From Coprinopsis marcescibilis (taxonomy: Eukaryota; Basidiomycota; Agaricomycetes; Agaricales; Psathyrellaceae): DNA of 64,000 nt. The notes beneath the pieces are model-generated. The model ran no database searches and was not told the origin of the DNA. It saw nothing but the letters and a program-made list of their open reading frames with translations. This document shows positions 45,737 to 59,963 of this stretch, piece by piece. The position numbers and the translations under genes were made by a program. Positions within the stretch are counted from its first letter, which is position 1; every line of letters begins with the position of its first letter. The stretch covers positions 1 to 64,000 of the forward strand of contig ML210241.1 in NCBI GenBank assembly GCA_004369085.1. Direction: 5' to 3'.

Positions 45737-46154
45737 GGCTGTCTGGAACGATCAACTGGGCCACCCCTGGATGCTAGCAAGTAACAAGAACGCCGTAGTC
45801 GATGGCCACAGTCGATATCATCGACGGTGATGACGGTAAGTGGCAAAAAGTGTTCGCGGACCAATCCACCAAATACAATCGTATAATTTACTCGGCTCTT
45901 GGCATCCGTTGCTTAATTGGGCTTAAAATCGAGGGATATTCAAATCAGAGTGAATTTGGCTGCGACTAAGTATTTACAGAATGACACTAAATCACTAGAC
46001 ATGACGTCTATGCTACGCGGTACAAATACAATGCGTGTTGCTGAATGGAGCGATGATGATAAAAAAGAGTCAAGACCGACAAACATGTCATGATCTGGTT
46101 AATAGGTGCCATCAGAACGCGCTATAACCTGGTAATGAGAAGATTATAGTTACC
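45737..46154. other. Intergenic
   Basis: Promoter of ERT1 and 3' flank of the GH1 gene; no gene seen. Confidence 0.5.
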
Positions 46155-49117
<2,963 letters not shown>

Positions 49118-49608
49118 AATTCCGGAAGTTTCAAGTAGTGGGTTGAAAGGTAGGCAAAGTAGACATCCGGTTACGTCTTCCCTCTTAAACGAACTGGCAA
49201 TCTCCCGATTCACTTTCTTGTGGGGAAAGAGAAATTATGGCTTTCCCGAGGATAATCCGTCGTCGCATTTGGCGGATGAGGAAAGAAGTGCCTATAGTGG
49301 CATCGGTGAGGCTTCTATGGTGCGTCGTGGTGACCTATTGATTGTTACGAATGGAATCTGGATCCCGGGGAACAAATCCCAGAGATTCTCCGTGGCCTAT
49401 GCTGTTGGACATAGAGGTAGGAAGCGCCTGCTTGATTGGTGGTAGGTGAGGAATTTGGCGGACCAGCCAGTGGGTCGGGACATTGTCGGATAAATACACG
49501 TGATCCACATGTCTCCTAACTCCTTTTATTCGTTACTGTAACGAAATTCGTTTTGCCAAAAGGTTCAATAGAATCTGCGACCCACCTTAACCTTGACTCC
49601 GTACTACC
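49118..49608. other. Divergent intergenic region
   Basis: 491 bp between the GH1 start (minus) and the oxidoreductase start (plus). No gene seen. Confidence 0.5.
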
Positions 49609-51004
49609 ATGCCCTCAAAGTCTGGAATTGCTATCCTTGGTGCCGGCATCTTTGCAAAGGAAGGTTCGTTAGTCCTTTTGTCACACTCTCCCCCGCCACA
49701 TCCATCATCACCATGCCAAAGTCCGAGTATTCACCATACCACATGGATTCAGCCCACCTCCCCGCATTAGCTGTCTTGAAGGATGCCGCCCCCGCACTGA
49801 AAGTGGTTTATTCACGTTCGGAAACAAGTGCCAAGGATTTGGCAGGGCAAGCTCAGGAGGTCTTGAATCTCCCTGACTCGCCAGGGATTTATCACGACGG
49901 TGGTGCTCCGTCTACAGGCCTTGACGCTCTTCTCCAACGCGATGACATCTCGGCGGTTATCATCGTCATGCCCATCACCCTCCAGCCTGGACTCGTAATC
50001 AAGGCACTTGAAGCAGGTAAACACGTTTTAAGCGAGAAGCCAATTGCCCCCGATGTCGCGGGGGGTCTGGATCTCATTCAGCAATACAAGACGCGTTTCA
50101 AGCCAAAAGGCTTGGTCTGGCGAGTCGCAGAGAATTTCGAGGCCGAACCGGCGGTCCAGTTCGCAGCCGAGGTCATCCGTTCTGGGAGGATAGGCGATGT
50201 AACATTTTTCAAGGCCGTCGCCATCAACCACATTGACAAGGATTCCAAATGGTACAAGACTGCATGGAGGACTGTGCCTGATGTGAGTTTCTTTGGCTGT
50301 ATGTACTCCGGTTTTGTATCGAACCCACACTTACGGTCGTGTAACGAAATCAACAGTATCAGGGTGGTTTCTTGGTAAGCCGTCCGAGTCGCACTTGGTT
50401 GTCGGATTCTAATATAACCACAACTAGTTGGATGGCGGTGTGGTAAGCATATATCATCCTCGATGCATGAAATCACTGACGGGATTTACCGAAGCATACG
50501 ATTGCTGTCCTTCGAACAATCCTTCCCAAGCCTCTAACCCATTTATCCGCATTCCCTTCCTTGAATAAGGACTACTTGAAGCCTCACGACACCATTCACG
50601 CCATTATCAAGGCGGAAGGGTCCTTTAATGGAACACTGGAGATGACCTGGGCTTTCCCGACGGAGAAGAAACCGCAGGCGGACCAGTTTGTTGTAACCGG
50701 TACTCGTGGATGGTTGTCGATCAATTCTTCTTGGTCACCTCCGGTCTTTCGAGTCACGATCGCCTCCATCGGCAAGGGAGGCGAAGGAGGTAAAGAAGAC
50801 GTTGTGGAAGAGATCGTTGAAAAGCCGATGAAAGGAGTTGAAACAGAGCTCAAGAGCTTCTTCGACGCCATTTCCGGAAATAACGAAACCCTTCCTTTCG
50901 GAGATCCCGACGCAGCCCTTCAAGACGTTGCGGTTATTCAAGCCGCATTGAATAGCGATGGTCATCTCGTCGATCTGGTTAGATTGCAGTCCACAGGACG
51001 ATAA
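49609..51004 (+). CDS. Gfo/Idh/MocA-family NAD(P)-dependent oxidoreductase
   Basis: Five exons (49609-49663, 49753-50282, 50357-50374, 50428-50442, 50495-51004) give 375 residues. The Rossmann glycine motif AILGAGIFAKEAHLPAL is split by the first intron; GKHVLSEKPIAP is the conserved EKP motif that closes the cofactor site. The C-terminal dimerisation/substrate domain has FFKAVAINH, GGFLLDGGVHTIAVLR (catalytic His region) and TWAFPTEKKPQADQFVVTGTRG. Such enzymes oxidise or reduce sugars, inositols or diols. Two very small exons of 18 and 15 nt encode YQGGFL and LDGGV and are supported by the family motif. It is divergent from the beta-glucosidase gene, which may indicate shared carbohydrate use. 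Confidence 0.9.
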
Positions 51005-51140
51005 CTCCTCTCAGAACAAGCCCTGCTCGGAGAAACTCGAACACGTTGTTGGTGGCGGAGTTGTGTCGGGATTGGATGTATATTAGTGCTGATAATCATA
51101 CCGAGATGCGAGAAAGTTTGCCTCGCTGGTAATCCAATGT

Positions 51141-51523
51141 CTACGGATACAGGACCTTCGCTTGGTGCCAAGGTTTTGGGAGCAATTTATATCCCAACAT
51201 TGGATTACGGGAAGGCTGTAGAGCGGATGCAGTAGAATGGAGAACGCCTGGATTCGCGACCCCAGACTCCAACAGGGCTTCCTGAGCGAAATGTGGAGAA
51301 GCGAGAAGGGTATACGGTGCGTGTGCTCCAGTCTGATAGAAGTGAGCGTGGATGGCGAGTATTATCCGGTGCCAGGTGGAAGAAGGTTCGATCGCTGTAG
51401 TGGCATGGCAGGAGAGCGCTCTAATGACAGTATCCAGATCTGGCAATGTTTTATGAAACGGCAGGGGACGTACAGGGGGACTGACCATTACTTGAGTGCT
51501 AGGGCGAGGATGTCCCCTGCCAT
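51141..51523 (-). CDS. Possible small hypothetical protein
   Basis: Two exons (51492-51523, 51141-51420), 103 residues, start Met-Ala-Gly-Asp-Ile-Leu-Ala-Leu-Ala-Leu. The intron (71 nt, GTAATG...TTAG) restores a continuous frame through HATTAIEPSSTWHRIILAIHAHF and ASPHFAQEALLESG. Not recognised; it could equally be the transcribed 3' side of the oxidoreductase gene on the opposite strand. Confidence 0.35.
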
Positions 51524-53007
51524 CTTAGGAGTTTTAGTTTGAAGATTTACGGGGGATAAAGCTGCATACCTCGAGGCCTGTCTCCCGTCTTGAAACACCT
51601 TGAAAATTGACTCCCATGAAACGTAACGCCCCCTCGCACCAAGTAGTCCGCCTGATCAATGACATCTTCTTGTTTTAACATGAGGCAAATGCCGTCCATT
51701 TTCGAATAGATTGGGCACCAAACGCGAATACATGCCCGTCAATCACGCTAGAATAACCTAGACGTTGAGCTGAGCTCCCAACTCAGGATCCCAAGGTTCC
51801 GCCGTTGGGCCACGATGTTGGGTTGATCGACGATTACGATACGTTGACCATGATTGTCTGCTTTAACACATAGGCAGAAGATCAATAGCGAATAATTCGA
51901 GCACAAAGGCCAAGCGGGCAAGTAAAACACACACCATCGGTACGGTGTAGAAATAGAAGCACCTCGAGGCATATCAGCTTCCCTGAAACATATCTGCATC
52001 GATTTTCGGGCATGAAATTACCTGGAACGTGTTATGCGCTTCAGCTCGACGAACCATAAAACATGGTCCTATGTTACCTTCAGTGGGTCATGTTAGGGTC
52101 CCATATCACGATGTCAGTCTAGATACTTTAGAGCAGGCAGACATCATGTGTTCCTCCAGACTCGAAGAAGAAGCTGATGAAATGACTGGGCTGGGAGACG
52201 GTACGTTCAAGCCTGCAGGACCGTCGAACCCATACATAGACTCCCTGCACTCCTAGCTTTTCCTCTTCAATCGTTGTCAGTTACAGATCGAGTATGTGGG
52301 GCTGATTTCCAGAGTTACGGATATGATTCAGGGTTGCCCTAGCATGGGCGATTCACCGCCGTGGCGCAGTGGTTGTTGCGGGGAACAGCGAGTCCGACCA
52401 GGCGGCCGTTGATTGCACGTGTTTGCGTCGAAGGCTAACTTGGTCATCAGCACAGCCATGCTGCCAAGCCCAGCGCTTATTTTTAACGCCAAAAGTGCAT
52501 CGTTCAACGCCATGACATCCAACTTGAAACCAACAAGAAGCAAATGCGACCAAGATTGAAATATAAGACCTTCGGGGGAATGTAGGTGTATTCTCGGACT
52601 ACATTGAGCTGACACTCGACGGTCACTTTCCGAAGAGCGGAGAAATCATGTCAGCACTGGAATGTCTGGACATGAGTGCTTCGTGCGTTCGGTGAGGACA
52701 ACTGCATGTTGTTTCAGTGGCAACCCACCAACTTCGAGCTCTTTTTGATACCAGGTACATTTTTAGCCCCTAGGGAGCCCATATAAGTCCATATGACAGC
52801 TCAGGGTAACCTGTCAGATTAAAGTTGTTATAGCCGGGCCACGGCGACATTCCGTGAAACCATACCAATCTGATGCAGGCGCGTCGCGACCATCGACTCA
52901 GCTTCTGGTGAAATTGATTATTTCACGAGTTCTTTGTATCTGGTACTATAATACACTGTTCCACACGATGGAGAGACAAACTCCGGCGCTTGGACCATTG
53001 CGGTCAG
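51524..53007. other. Intergenic, about 1.5 kb
   Basis: No supported protein gene. Contains a tRNA-like stretch at 52358-52440. Confidence 0.5.
52358..52440 (+). other. tRNA-like sequence, possibly SINE head
   Basis: GCCGTGGCGCAGTGGTT at about 52361 is a strong match to a tRNA 5' end with a pol III A box (TGGCGCAGTGG). About 28 bp later GAGTCCGACC is only a weak B box, and a cloverleaf is not convincing, so a tRNA-derived SINE or relic is more likely than a functional tRNA. Confidence 0.3.
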
Positions 53008-54293
53008 CTACAAGCTGTTAAAGGCGCGAGCAAGCGACTTTGCCGCATCATCGACCAATCGCTTCCCTATTTCAAGAGCCCTACAGATTGTTTGAGTCAA
53101 TAAGAATATCTCGTCTGTGTAGTGCTCACCCTAACAAAAAGGAGACGTATATGGTCAGATCACAGCTCAATGACGCACGCCCGAAGGAGACTCACCGTCC
53201 ATAGCCATAATAGGGTGAGGAGCTCCTATGTACTCTTCAATATCGACAGTCACGCCAGCCTTGCGAAGATTGTCCCCGTATGCCTTGCCTTCGTTTGCCA
53301 GAATGTCGCACCCAGCAACAGCGATCCAAGCTGGAGGTAAACCCACCAAGTACTCTGGTGGAGTGAAAATCGGAGAGGCATCCCATTTGGACCAATCGTC
53401 TTCGTTTGGTAAATACTTTCGCCTGAACCACATCATTCTGTCCGGTGATAGCCATGGCGTGAGCTGGTTCTCGTTCCATCTGTTCTCAACCGATGCTGTG
53501 TTATCAGTGACCGGTACTATGAGCAACTGGAAGATGAGAGGGATCGGCCTCTCCATCTGCTTCGCCTTTATTGCCAAAATGGTTGCCAGGTTTCCGCCGC
53601 TATGCCCAGCTTCAACGTTGTATCTGAGCTGTTGAGAGGAAGGCGCAGAATGGGACGAACCTCGATGACCCACCAACAGCCAACTTGCTCAGATTGAGAT
53701 TCAGAGCAGCTGCGCCGGTATTGACAGTCCACGAGAGAGCGTCGACGGCATCGTCAACGGCTCCTGGGTACGGATGTTCGGGCGCAAGGCGATAGTCAAC
53801 AGTTATGACCACACAGCGGGCACCTTTGAAGACAGTTAGTCAGTACTGTTGTAGAGCCACATCACAACAGTAACGAATGCCTTACCAACGCACATATTCG
53901 TGCAGAACGAATTCTCGCTTCCAATGCTCCCAAGCGTCCAGCCACCTACATATTTAAACATTAGACTCGAAGAATTAAGAGGGGTGTGCGCTAACCTCCA
54001 TGGAAGAATATGAACACCGGCCAGCCCCCCACTGGTGGTTCCCCGATTGGCGTGAAGGCCCGAACCTTGGTATATGTGATGTCGAAATCCTCTATCTTTC
54101 CAACAGTCAACGGATCCGAGCCCCCAGGAACGGCCGGCGCATTGCGTATCTCAGAGCTCCAGGGCAGTGTATGAGGCGGAGTCAAGTGGACGACATGCTT
54201 GTTGTGGAATTCAATGTACTCTGGTACGAGCCTCTCAAGAAACGAAGGGTGTATGGGCTGCTTTGGTGCACTGGACTCGTCTGTCGACGACAT
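53008..54293 (-). CDS. Alpha/beta hydrolase, hormone-sensitive-lipase/arylacetamide-deacetylase type
   Basis: Five exons (53996-54293, 53886-53945, 53661-53823, 53179-53599, 53008-53130) give 354 residues. The oxyanion motif HGGGW spans the first intron (residues 98-102); [17 protein letters not shown] is the typical HSL block; VGGSSSGGN carries the nucleophile (Ser173); GCDILANEG carries the acid and APHPIMAMD or the following HYTDE the His region. Predicted to hydrolyse short-chain or xenobiotic esters in the cytosol. The donor of intron 4 must be GTGCGT at 53178; the nearer GTGAGT at 53195 would shift the frame. The usual GDSAGG reads GSSSGG here. Confidence 0.88.
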
Positions 54294-54433
54294 TATGTTC
54301 AGAGGGATGATGGGGCGAGCAGAAAGAAGCACATCGTAGTTTAATGACTCAGACTCGGAGTCACAGAGCCGGAAGCCCTTGGCCGGAAGTTCAACTACTA
54401 GCCGAGAACGGACCGCAAAACGAACATAATCTA

Positions 54434-54939
54434 CTGAGGGTTCACAAATTGTCACGTCACACCGACCGATTGCACTTCTATTTTCCGAAATTGTCATGTC
54501 ACATTCCGTCCAAATTGCTACGGGGGTGCCTAAGTGTCACGCCAAATCAACTGAGGTATTTTAAGTAAAAAATTGTTAATCATCCTCAACTGCTGTTTCT
54601 GCTCGTTAAGGCGGATCTTTTGTTGAGTTGTTTCCAGTCTTGAGCTGATTGTTCAGCAAACTCTTTTGGTGTTGCCTTCTGGAAGAATGAAGTGATTTTA
54701 CTGCTCATTGCACGACAAAGGAGTTTACAGAGACCTCGCAGGACACCTCGAATTGCAGCCAAAAATGGTTCAATTACCCGCAACCAATTGTTCAGGGATA
54801 TCACATCTGTACTAGAAAATTCCTCGAAATTCTATCAAAATTGCTAGTGTCACAGCGGATCAGTGCCCGATTGCTGTGACAGAACATAATTGCTATGTCA
54901 CACTCCAAACCCTGATTGCTACAATTTGTGAACCCTCAG
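54434..54939. mobile_element. TA-flanked MITE (506 bp)
   Basis: 19-bp perfect terminal inverted repeats starting CTGAGGGTTCACAAATTG with TA at both ends (54432-54433, 54940-54941). The interior has several GTGACA/TGTCAC and ATTGCTA motifs in both orientations and a short minus frame (54586-54804) with SSKITSFFQKATPKEF, resembling the tail of a transposase. Confidence 0.78.
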
Positions 54940-54941
54940 TA

Positions 54942-55584
54942 TTTGAGAACGAATGGGCCCAGAGTCAGTTTACTCCGTGAAATAGAACAAATACAATACT
55001 TCATATCTCCACATAGTCCAACCTCGAGAACACAATGTCCGGATTGAGTGTTGCTGATGAAAGTTAGCTCATTGCTGGCAGCCACCGATGGATGCACCAC
55101 GGTATTGGCTCGTGTATTTGAGCTGAGATTTGGGGCGCAATCGGATGGGCTGAGGTATTCAAAAGAGAAGTACCGCCACATCCAAGGGGCGCCTGATCAA
55201 CGTGGTTCCTCGTAATCGGATAGGGTCCACTGAGTGAAGCCCTCGGTGGTACACTCAAAAGATCGGGGCGTCAATAATTACTTGATTTGGGTCGATTCGT
55301 TTCAATTCCCTTAACCACCACAGCACGTGCCCGGAAGAGGCCACACTAGGGCGTTAATTTTCTCGGCGCTTGTCTTGGTATTTCATCTCGCACGGTTGAT
55401 GAACACCGCTCGCGAGCGCAGACCCCGATGTACTTCTAATCATCGATCTTACACTTACAAGGAAGAGAATGAATTAAACGGCTGTGGCGAATGTAGTAAA
55501 AGCCCTAGTCTGTAGATAGACCGCTATGGTGCGTGTTAGTCGTCGTTTGAATGTTTGAAATGGCCCAATTATTACAGGGATACT
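54942..55584. other. Intergenic with duplicated segment
   Basis: Positions about 55138-55505 are a diverged duplicate of about 57706-58008 (shared blocks include GGTATTC, GTCGGATAGGGTC, GCCCGGAAGAG, TGAACACCGC and AAACGGCTGTG). No gene seen. Confidence 0.5.
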
Positions 55585-56111
55585 CTATTTACTGAACGTC
55601 ACCAGTGAGGTCTTCTCATCCAATGACCGGATACAATTTAAGGATTCGTTGAATATAAAGTGTATGCGAATCCAAATTATGTACTGCTTTGAGAGATGCT
55701 GCACGATTCCATCGTAAGGTATATCGTCGGGCCAGGAATACTGGAGAACCAAATGGGAGGAGGCAAAAACTGACGCGCCCTTTCGATAACCATACCATTG
55801 CAGCTTATTCATACTAGAGAGTTGATATTTCCCTTGAACCAGCCTCGCCACTTCTATAGGCCAATTACACGACGACCCCTTGTAAAAGCAGGGTACCACA
55901 ATACCGTCAAGTCCGCTTCCAGTGGGGATAACGATCCGAACGGATTCGCGAATAAATAATTGGGTAAATCTGCGGAAAATAATGAAATCGTCAAACGTCC
56001 TGTTCAAGCTGGGTTCAGATGGTCAGATCTTTGCCTCCTGGAAGGCAGGAGGGAGGTCGAGCGAACGTTGGTGCCGGCCCTCGAGTCATGGAGAGATTGG
56101 CCCAATGACAT
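55585..56111 (-). pseudogene. Decayed duplicate of the 59964-61669 F-box-type gene
   Basis: A first-exon relic (ATG at 56111, Met-Ser-Leu-Gly-Gln-Ser-Leu-His) matches the start of the gene at 61669. The whole middle (about 290 residues including the F-box) is missing, and the sequence resumes at 56007-55585 with FIRESVRIVIPT, IEVARLVQGKYQL, LQWYGYRKGAS and LVLQYSWPDDIPYDGI, closely matching the C-terminal exon of the intact gene. The deletion leaves no functional F-box. Confidence 0.8.
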
Positions 56112-58318
56112 GGCTAGAGAAAGCCCAAGGCACAGTCGTCATATTCCACGGACTCTGGATGCTACGTATGCCGATTGTCAGTTCGCTGCCAGGCTCGAGA
56201 TGGTGAGTTGAAAGTTTGGTATAAATGTTGAAAGGGAGCGTACCAGCACAACACAATGTCGGACCCAATCAAGGTTCGACGTTCTCATGAGGCACTAGAT
56301 CCACGTCTCAAGGGACTCCAGCCTGCCACCCGGGCCACCACTGGGCAGTGGGTCAACTTCACGACTTTAGTCCATTCAAGTCCTAATAAAAGCCACGGAG
56401 ACTAGCACCATACATCAATGTGGCTTTTTGAGAGTGGATTTACGCGAGAACTCGAAATAACACGATCAGGTGTCAGCCGTCTTTATTATTTAAGAATGAT
56501 TCTCTCCTTGAGAATTCATTGCTCCGGCTGAATACCATTTGAGGGTGACGTTCCCATTGAAATGGCCAAGACTTTGCAGCCGATTCTGGACGATGGCCTC
56601 ACGAGTCACACTCCCCCGACGTTGGATCATGGAACAACAGTAACCACTACACCTTTTAAGTTCATGTCGCTTTCCTGCAAGCGGCAGCACCCTCGATCGC
56701 TTGGAGATGGACAATCAAACGTCGAATTGAGTACAGGTCTGGAGAGTTTGGTGTAGTTATGACTTGAAAGTCTATGACATAGCATATACCCTTTGCTCTG
56801 TCTTGTACTGTGTACACACAGGGCCGTAGAATGGGCTGTCGGCGAATAGATCAAGGTGTTCACGAGCGGTACCGCAATCAAGCTTCGTCCTGTGTGCAGA
56901 AGAGGAAGGATGATATAGTCGGATTTAGATCGACTTCCATGCTTGGGGGAGAGGGCGAGCGAAAGGTGCAATCGGATGGGCTGAGGTATTCTGACAGAAG
57001 GGTATCGACAGCCACTGAGAGGCGCCTGACCACCATTCAAGTGAGGTGTTCGGTGCTATTTTAAAAAGAACGGGTTGTCAATAATCATTTAATTTTATGT
57101 TTCGTTCAGACCCCCTCAACCGCAAGGAAGAGCCCAGACTGTCGTTTCTCTCGAAGCTTGCATTGGTGCTTCGTTGATGGCGAGCCCAAACACCGCCTGG
57201 TTTGCTTCTATAGACCGATCTGACAAGGAGGTAAATGGGGTGGGGGTCCCGCAAGTACTGTAGAGACCATGCTGTGACAATGGTGCATGCTTTCGGAAGA
57301 CTTAAATGAGATCCTTGTGACTGGTTCAGCATTGAACTTTGGCGCGATCGCATTGGGCCTGAGGGGGCTTGATGACTTTCTCGCACAAGGAACAGCAGGT
57401 AAGGCATAGATATTCGGTTTTCACGCCCAATTGCGGCTACTACACTGGGCCTGGCTTGAGCGCAATAACTCAAATTAAGGCGACCAGGGAATAGTAACAT
57501 ATAAACATTATTTTACACTAGTTGTTTGCAAAGGTTTTCCCCTGTGATCTCACCATATTGATATATTTGAAAAGCTGTCCATGCCATACGGTCGCTCAAG
57601 CGCTCAAGCTCAGCCCATCAATGGGCCTGTGACAACGATAATTGTTCCTGTATATGCACTGAAATTTTGGGTTCATATTCTGAAGGGTGGCAAGGACCCA
57701 ACCAAGTGGCTGCCTGATCGATGTTCTTCATCGGAGTCGGATAGGGTCATAGTGAAGCCCTCAACGGTGCTAGATCAAGCCATCAGTAATCAAATAACTT
57801 GTGTTTCGTCCCGATTAAACTTCAGATTCCTGCCCGGAAGAGCTCAGATTGGCTGTTGTTCACTCTTGACTCTTAAACTTCTTGGCGCTTGTCTCAGTAT
57901 TATATCGAGCACTATATGAACACCGCCATCAATTATATTCTAGAGCTCCTGAAATGCTTCTACGAGGGAGGGTATGAAGTAAACGGCTGTGACGGATATA
58001 GTAAGGCCTTGCTGTGGACATGAACGACCGTTGTGTTTTGTGATAATTGCCGTGTCTGTGTGCGAGGACTTCTGTGTCAATGTGACCACTGACAGGTTTG
58101 GCTTGTGTTGGGCAACTTGGACAAGAACCTTCGCTTTTCAGATCTGAGATTGTTTCCTCTGCTCTCGAGCACAATTTTGAGCCTCATGGCGAATATTCCT
58201 ATTCTGAATTAATCGTTTCTGCATTGCCTGAAGTCCCTTATATACTGGTTCTCGAGACGCCAAGTATCCTCATCTCCTTCCCTCTCAAAGTATACCTTAC
58301 CAACCCATCGTCCTCGAC
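56112..58318. other. Intergenic with duplicated flanks, 2.2 kb
   Basis: 56112-56330 matches the region upstream of 61669 (61670-61900). About 56640-56760 matches 62130-62240. About 56969-57105 and 57706-58008 match parts of 55138-55505. These are diverged copies of the F-box locus flanks; no intact gene is seen. Confidence 0.55.
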
Positions 58319-59808
58319 ATGAATACCCGCTCCATCACAAAGTCTGGTGCATCTGTTGCCCCTGGTAGCGCCAGTTTCGTCAGTGACCCTGATGTCGACG
58401 TCCTCTCCACGCTGGTTGAGGCCATCAGCATTGGAAACGAGCCGGATACATATGCTGTACGTGCCCTAGTTGAGCCAGGCGCGTTGCAGATGCATCGTTT
58501 TGCTGATGCACCGACCTGTAGAGATCGACATTTTCGACAGTGCGCAGAGAGGATCTCATTAAGGTTGGGGTAGTCGTCCCAACCGGGAAACATGACTTGT
58601 CCATGTTCCCGGTCCTTAACAGGGAGACTCTTAAAACCCTTATAGAGGGTTTCCACGAAGATTCTCAGCGACTTTCTGGGATTGACACAGAGCTTGAATC
58701 TCAAGGGAGAAAGAGAATGGATGCAGAGCTAAACATGTATTGCGAGACGGAGATGCAGATCATAAAGTTTGCAGAGGATCGCGAGTTGTTGACGGAGAAC
58801 ACTGGCACTCAGGTGAGAAAAGCCATTTACGCAAGCCTTACACGCTCTCATTACGTCGTGTCCTAGAGCGAGGCAGTTGCGAGAATTCTCATCAACCCAT
58901 TCGTATACGGAGCGATACGGTTTCTCAAGACTAGTGGAGTTCGCCATGTAATAAACTTTCCAGAGGTTACCGTCGCTTCTGAGCCAACTAATCCCGTCAT
59001 TATCGAGGGGCCACATTCAAGTCTTTCTCTCACTGGGTCTGTTGATTACGCAATTGTTTCGTTAGAGAAAGAGCACTGGAAAACATTGAAAGGTAAGCAT
59101 TGGTGCACTTTCTGTCTTTCCTTTGTTGAATCAGCGCTCCGTCTCTAGAGGAGTCGCTGGGTTGCGACAAGCCGGCCCTAATGAAATGCAACTCTCTCGT
59201 GGGGGTGGTCGAAAAGGGGCGGTTGGGTCGAGCAAATGCCCACGTCTCCATCTTGGAGGCCAAGCCATTGTTAGGGGTGGCATCCCCTGTCAAGTTGGAC
59301 CTCTGCTTTGCCCAAGTCACCGCAGAGTGTATTGGGAGGTGAGATCCGAGAGTTTTTATTAACAATGCGCTCAGTTCTCACTGACATCATCTTTGCTTCG
59401 TGGACTTCAGCCATCGTTTCTTTACCCGGTGAGTAACAGGTTACATTCTGGACTCTGTATTGACTGCCGCCTAACATCGTGTCTTGTCACTAGCGGAGGT
59501 CCCGGTGTCACATGGATTATTGCTGATGGGTATAACTGGATTTTTGGGGTCTGCGTCAGCTTGCAGTTGCAGGGAAGGGAATCCAGAATCCAGATGAAGA
59601 GTGTTGTCATTGGGGTCGCCACTATTGATGTCACTTCTGACGGAGACGGTGGAAACGGTATGTCTCCCGCAGATGTTATGAAGATCGTCACATACTGGGT
59701 AGGTCTTATCTTTGTTTTTGTGAAGTTCAATGGCAGCTGAACTTACGATTTTAGACTCTGGTTGAACCCAATATCATTTTGGATCTAGCGGAAGCGATCA
59801 TTGGATAG
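58319..59808 (+). CDS. PD-(D/E)XK nuclease-like protein
   Basis: Seven exons (58319-58456, 58522-58812, 58867-59092, 59149-59338, 59411-59428, 59494-59698, 59755-59808) give 373 residues. The core is GSVDYAIV (Asp203), HVSILEAKPL (Glu255-x-Lys257) and AQVTAEC (Gln274), the spacing of PD-(D/E)XK enzymes, followed by TWIIADGYNWIFGV. Many Agaricomycetes carry uncharacterised proteins of this layout; DNA cleavage is not shown for them. The first intron (GTACGT at 58457) avoids an apparent frameshift near 58540. The gene ends 155 bp from the stop of the convergent F-box-type gene. Confidence 0.72.
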
Positions 59809-59963
59809 TGATACGGTGATACCAGCCTTCAAAAGGTTGAGATCTACGATTTGTCCTCGGGAACTTCAATATGCAGCCTGCTGGTGTGGATTCATAGATA
59901 TATGCTACACATAGAAAGAAGGCAAACAACGAAGTACTTTCAACATAGAGAATTATGACATTC

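Noticed and set aside
52358..52440. Functional tRNA gene
   Set aside because: Good A box but poor B box and no convincing cloverleaf or terminator.
58500..58570. Frameshift in the PD-(D/E)XK-like gene
   Set aside because: A GTACGT...TAG intron (58457-58521) restores the frame, so no frameshift is needed.
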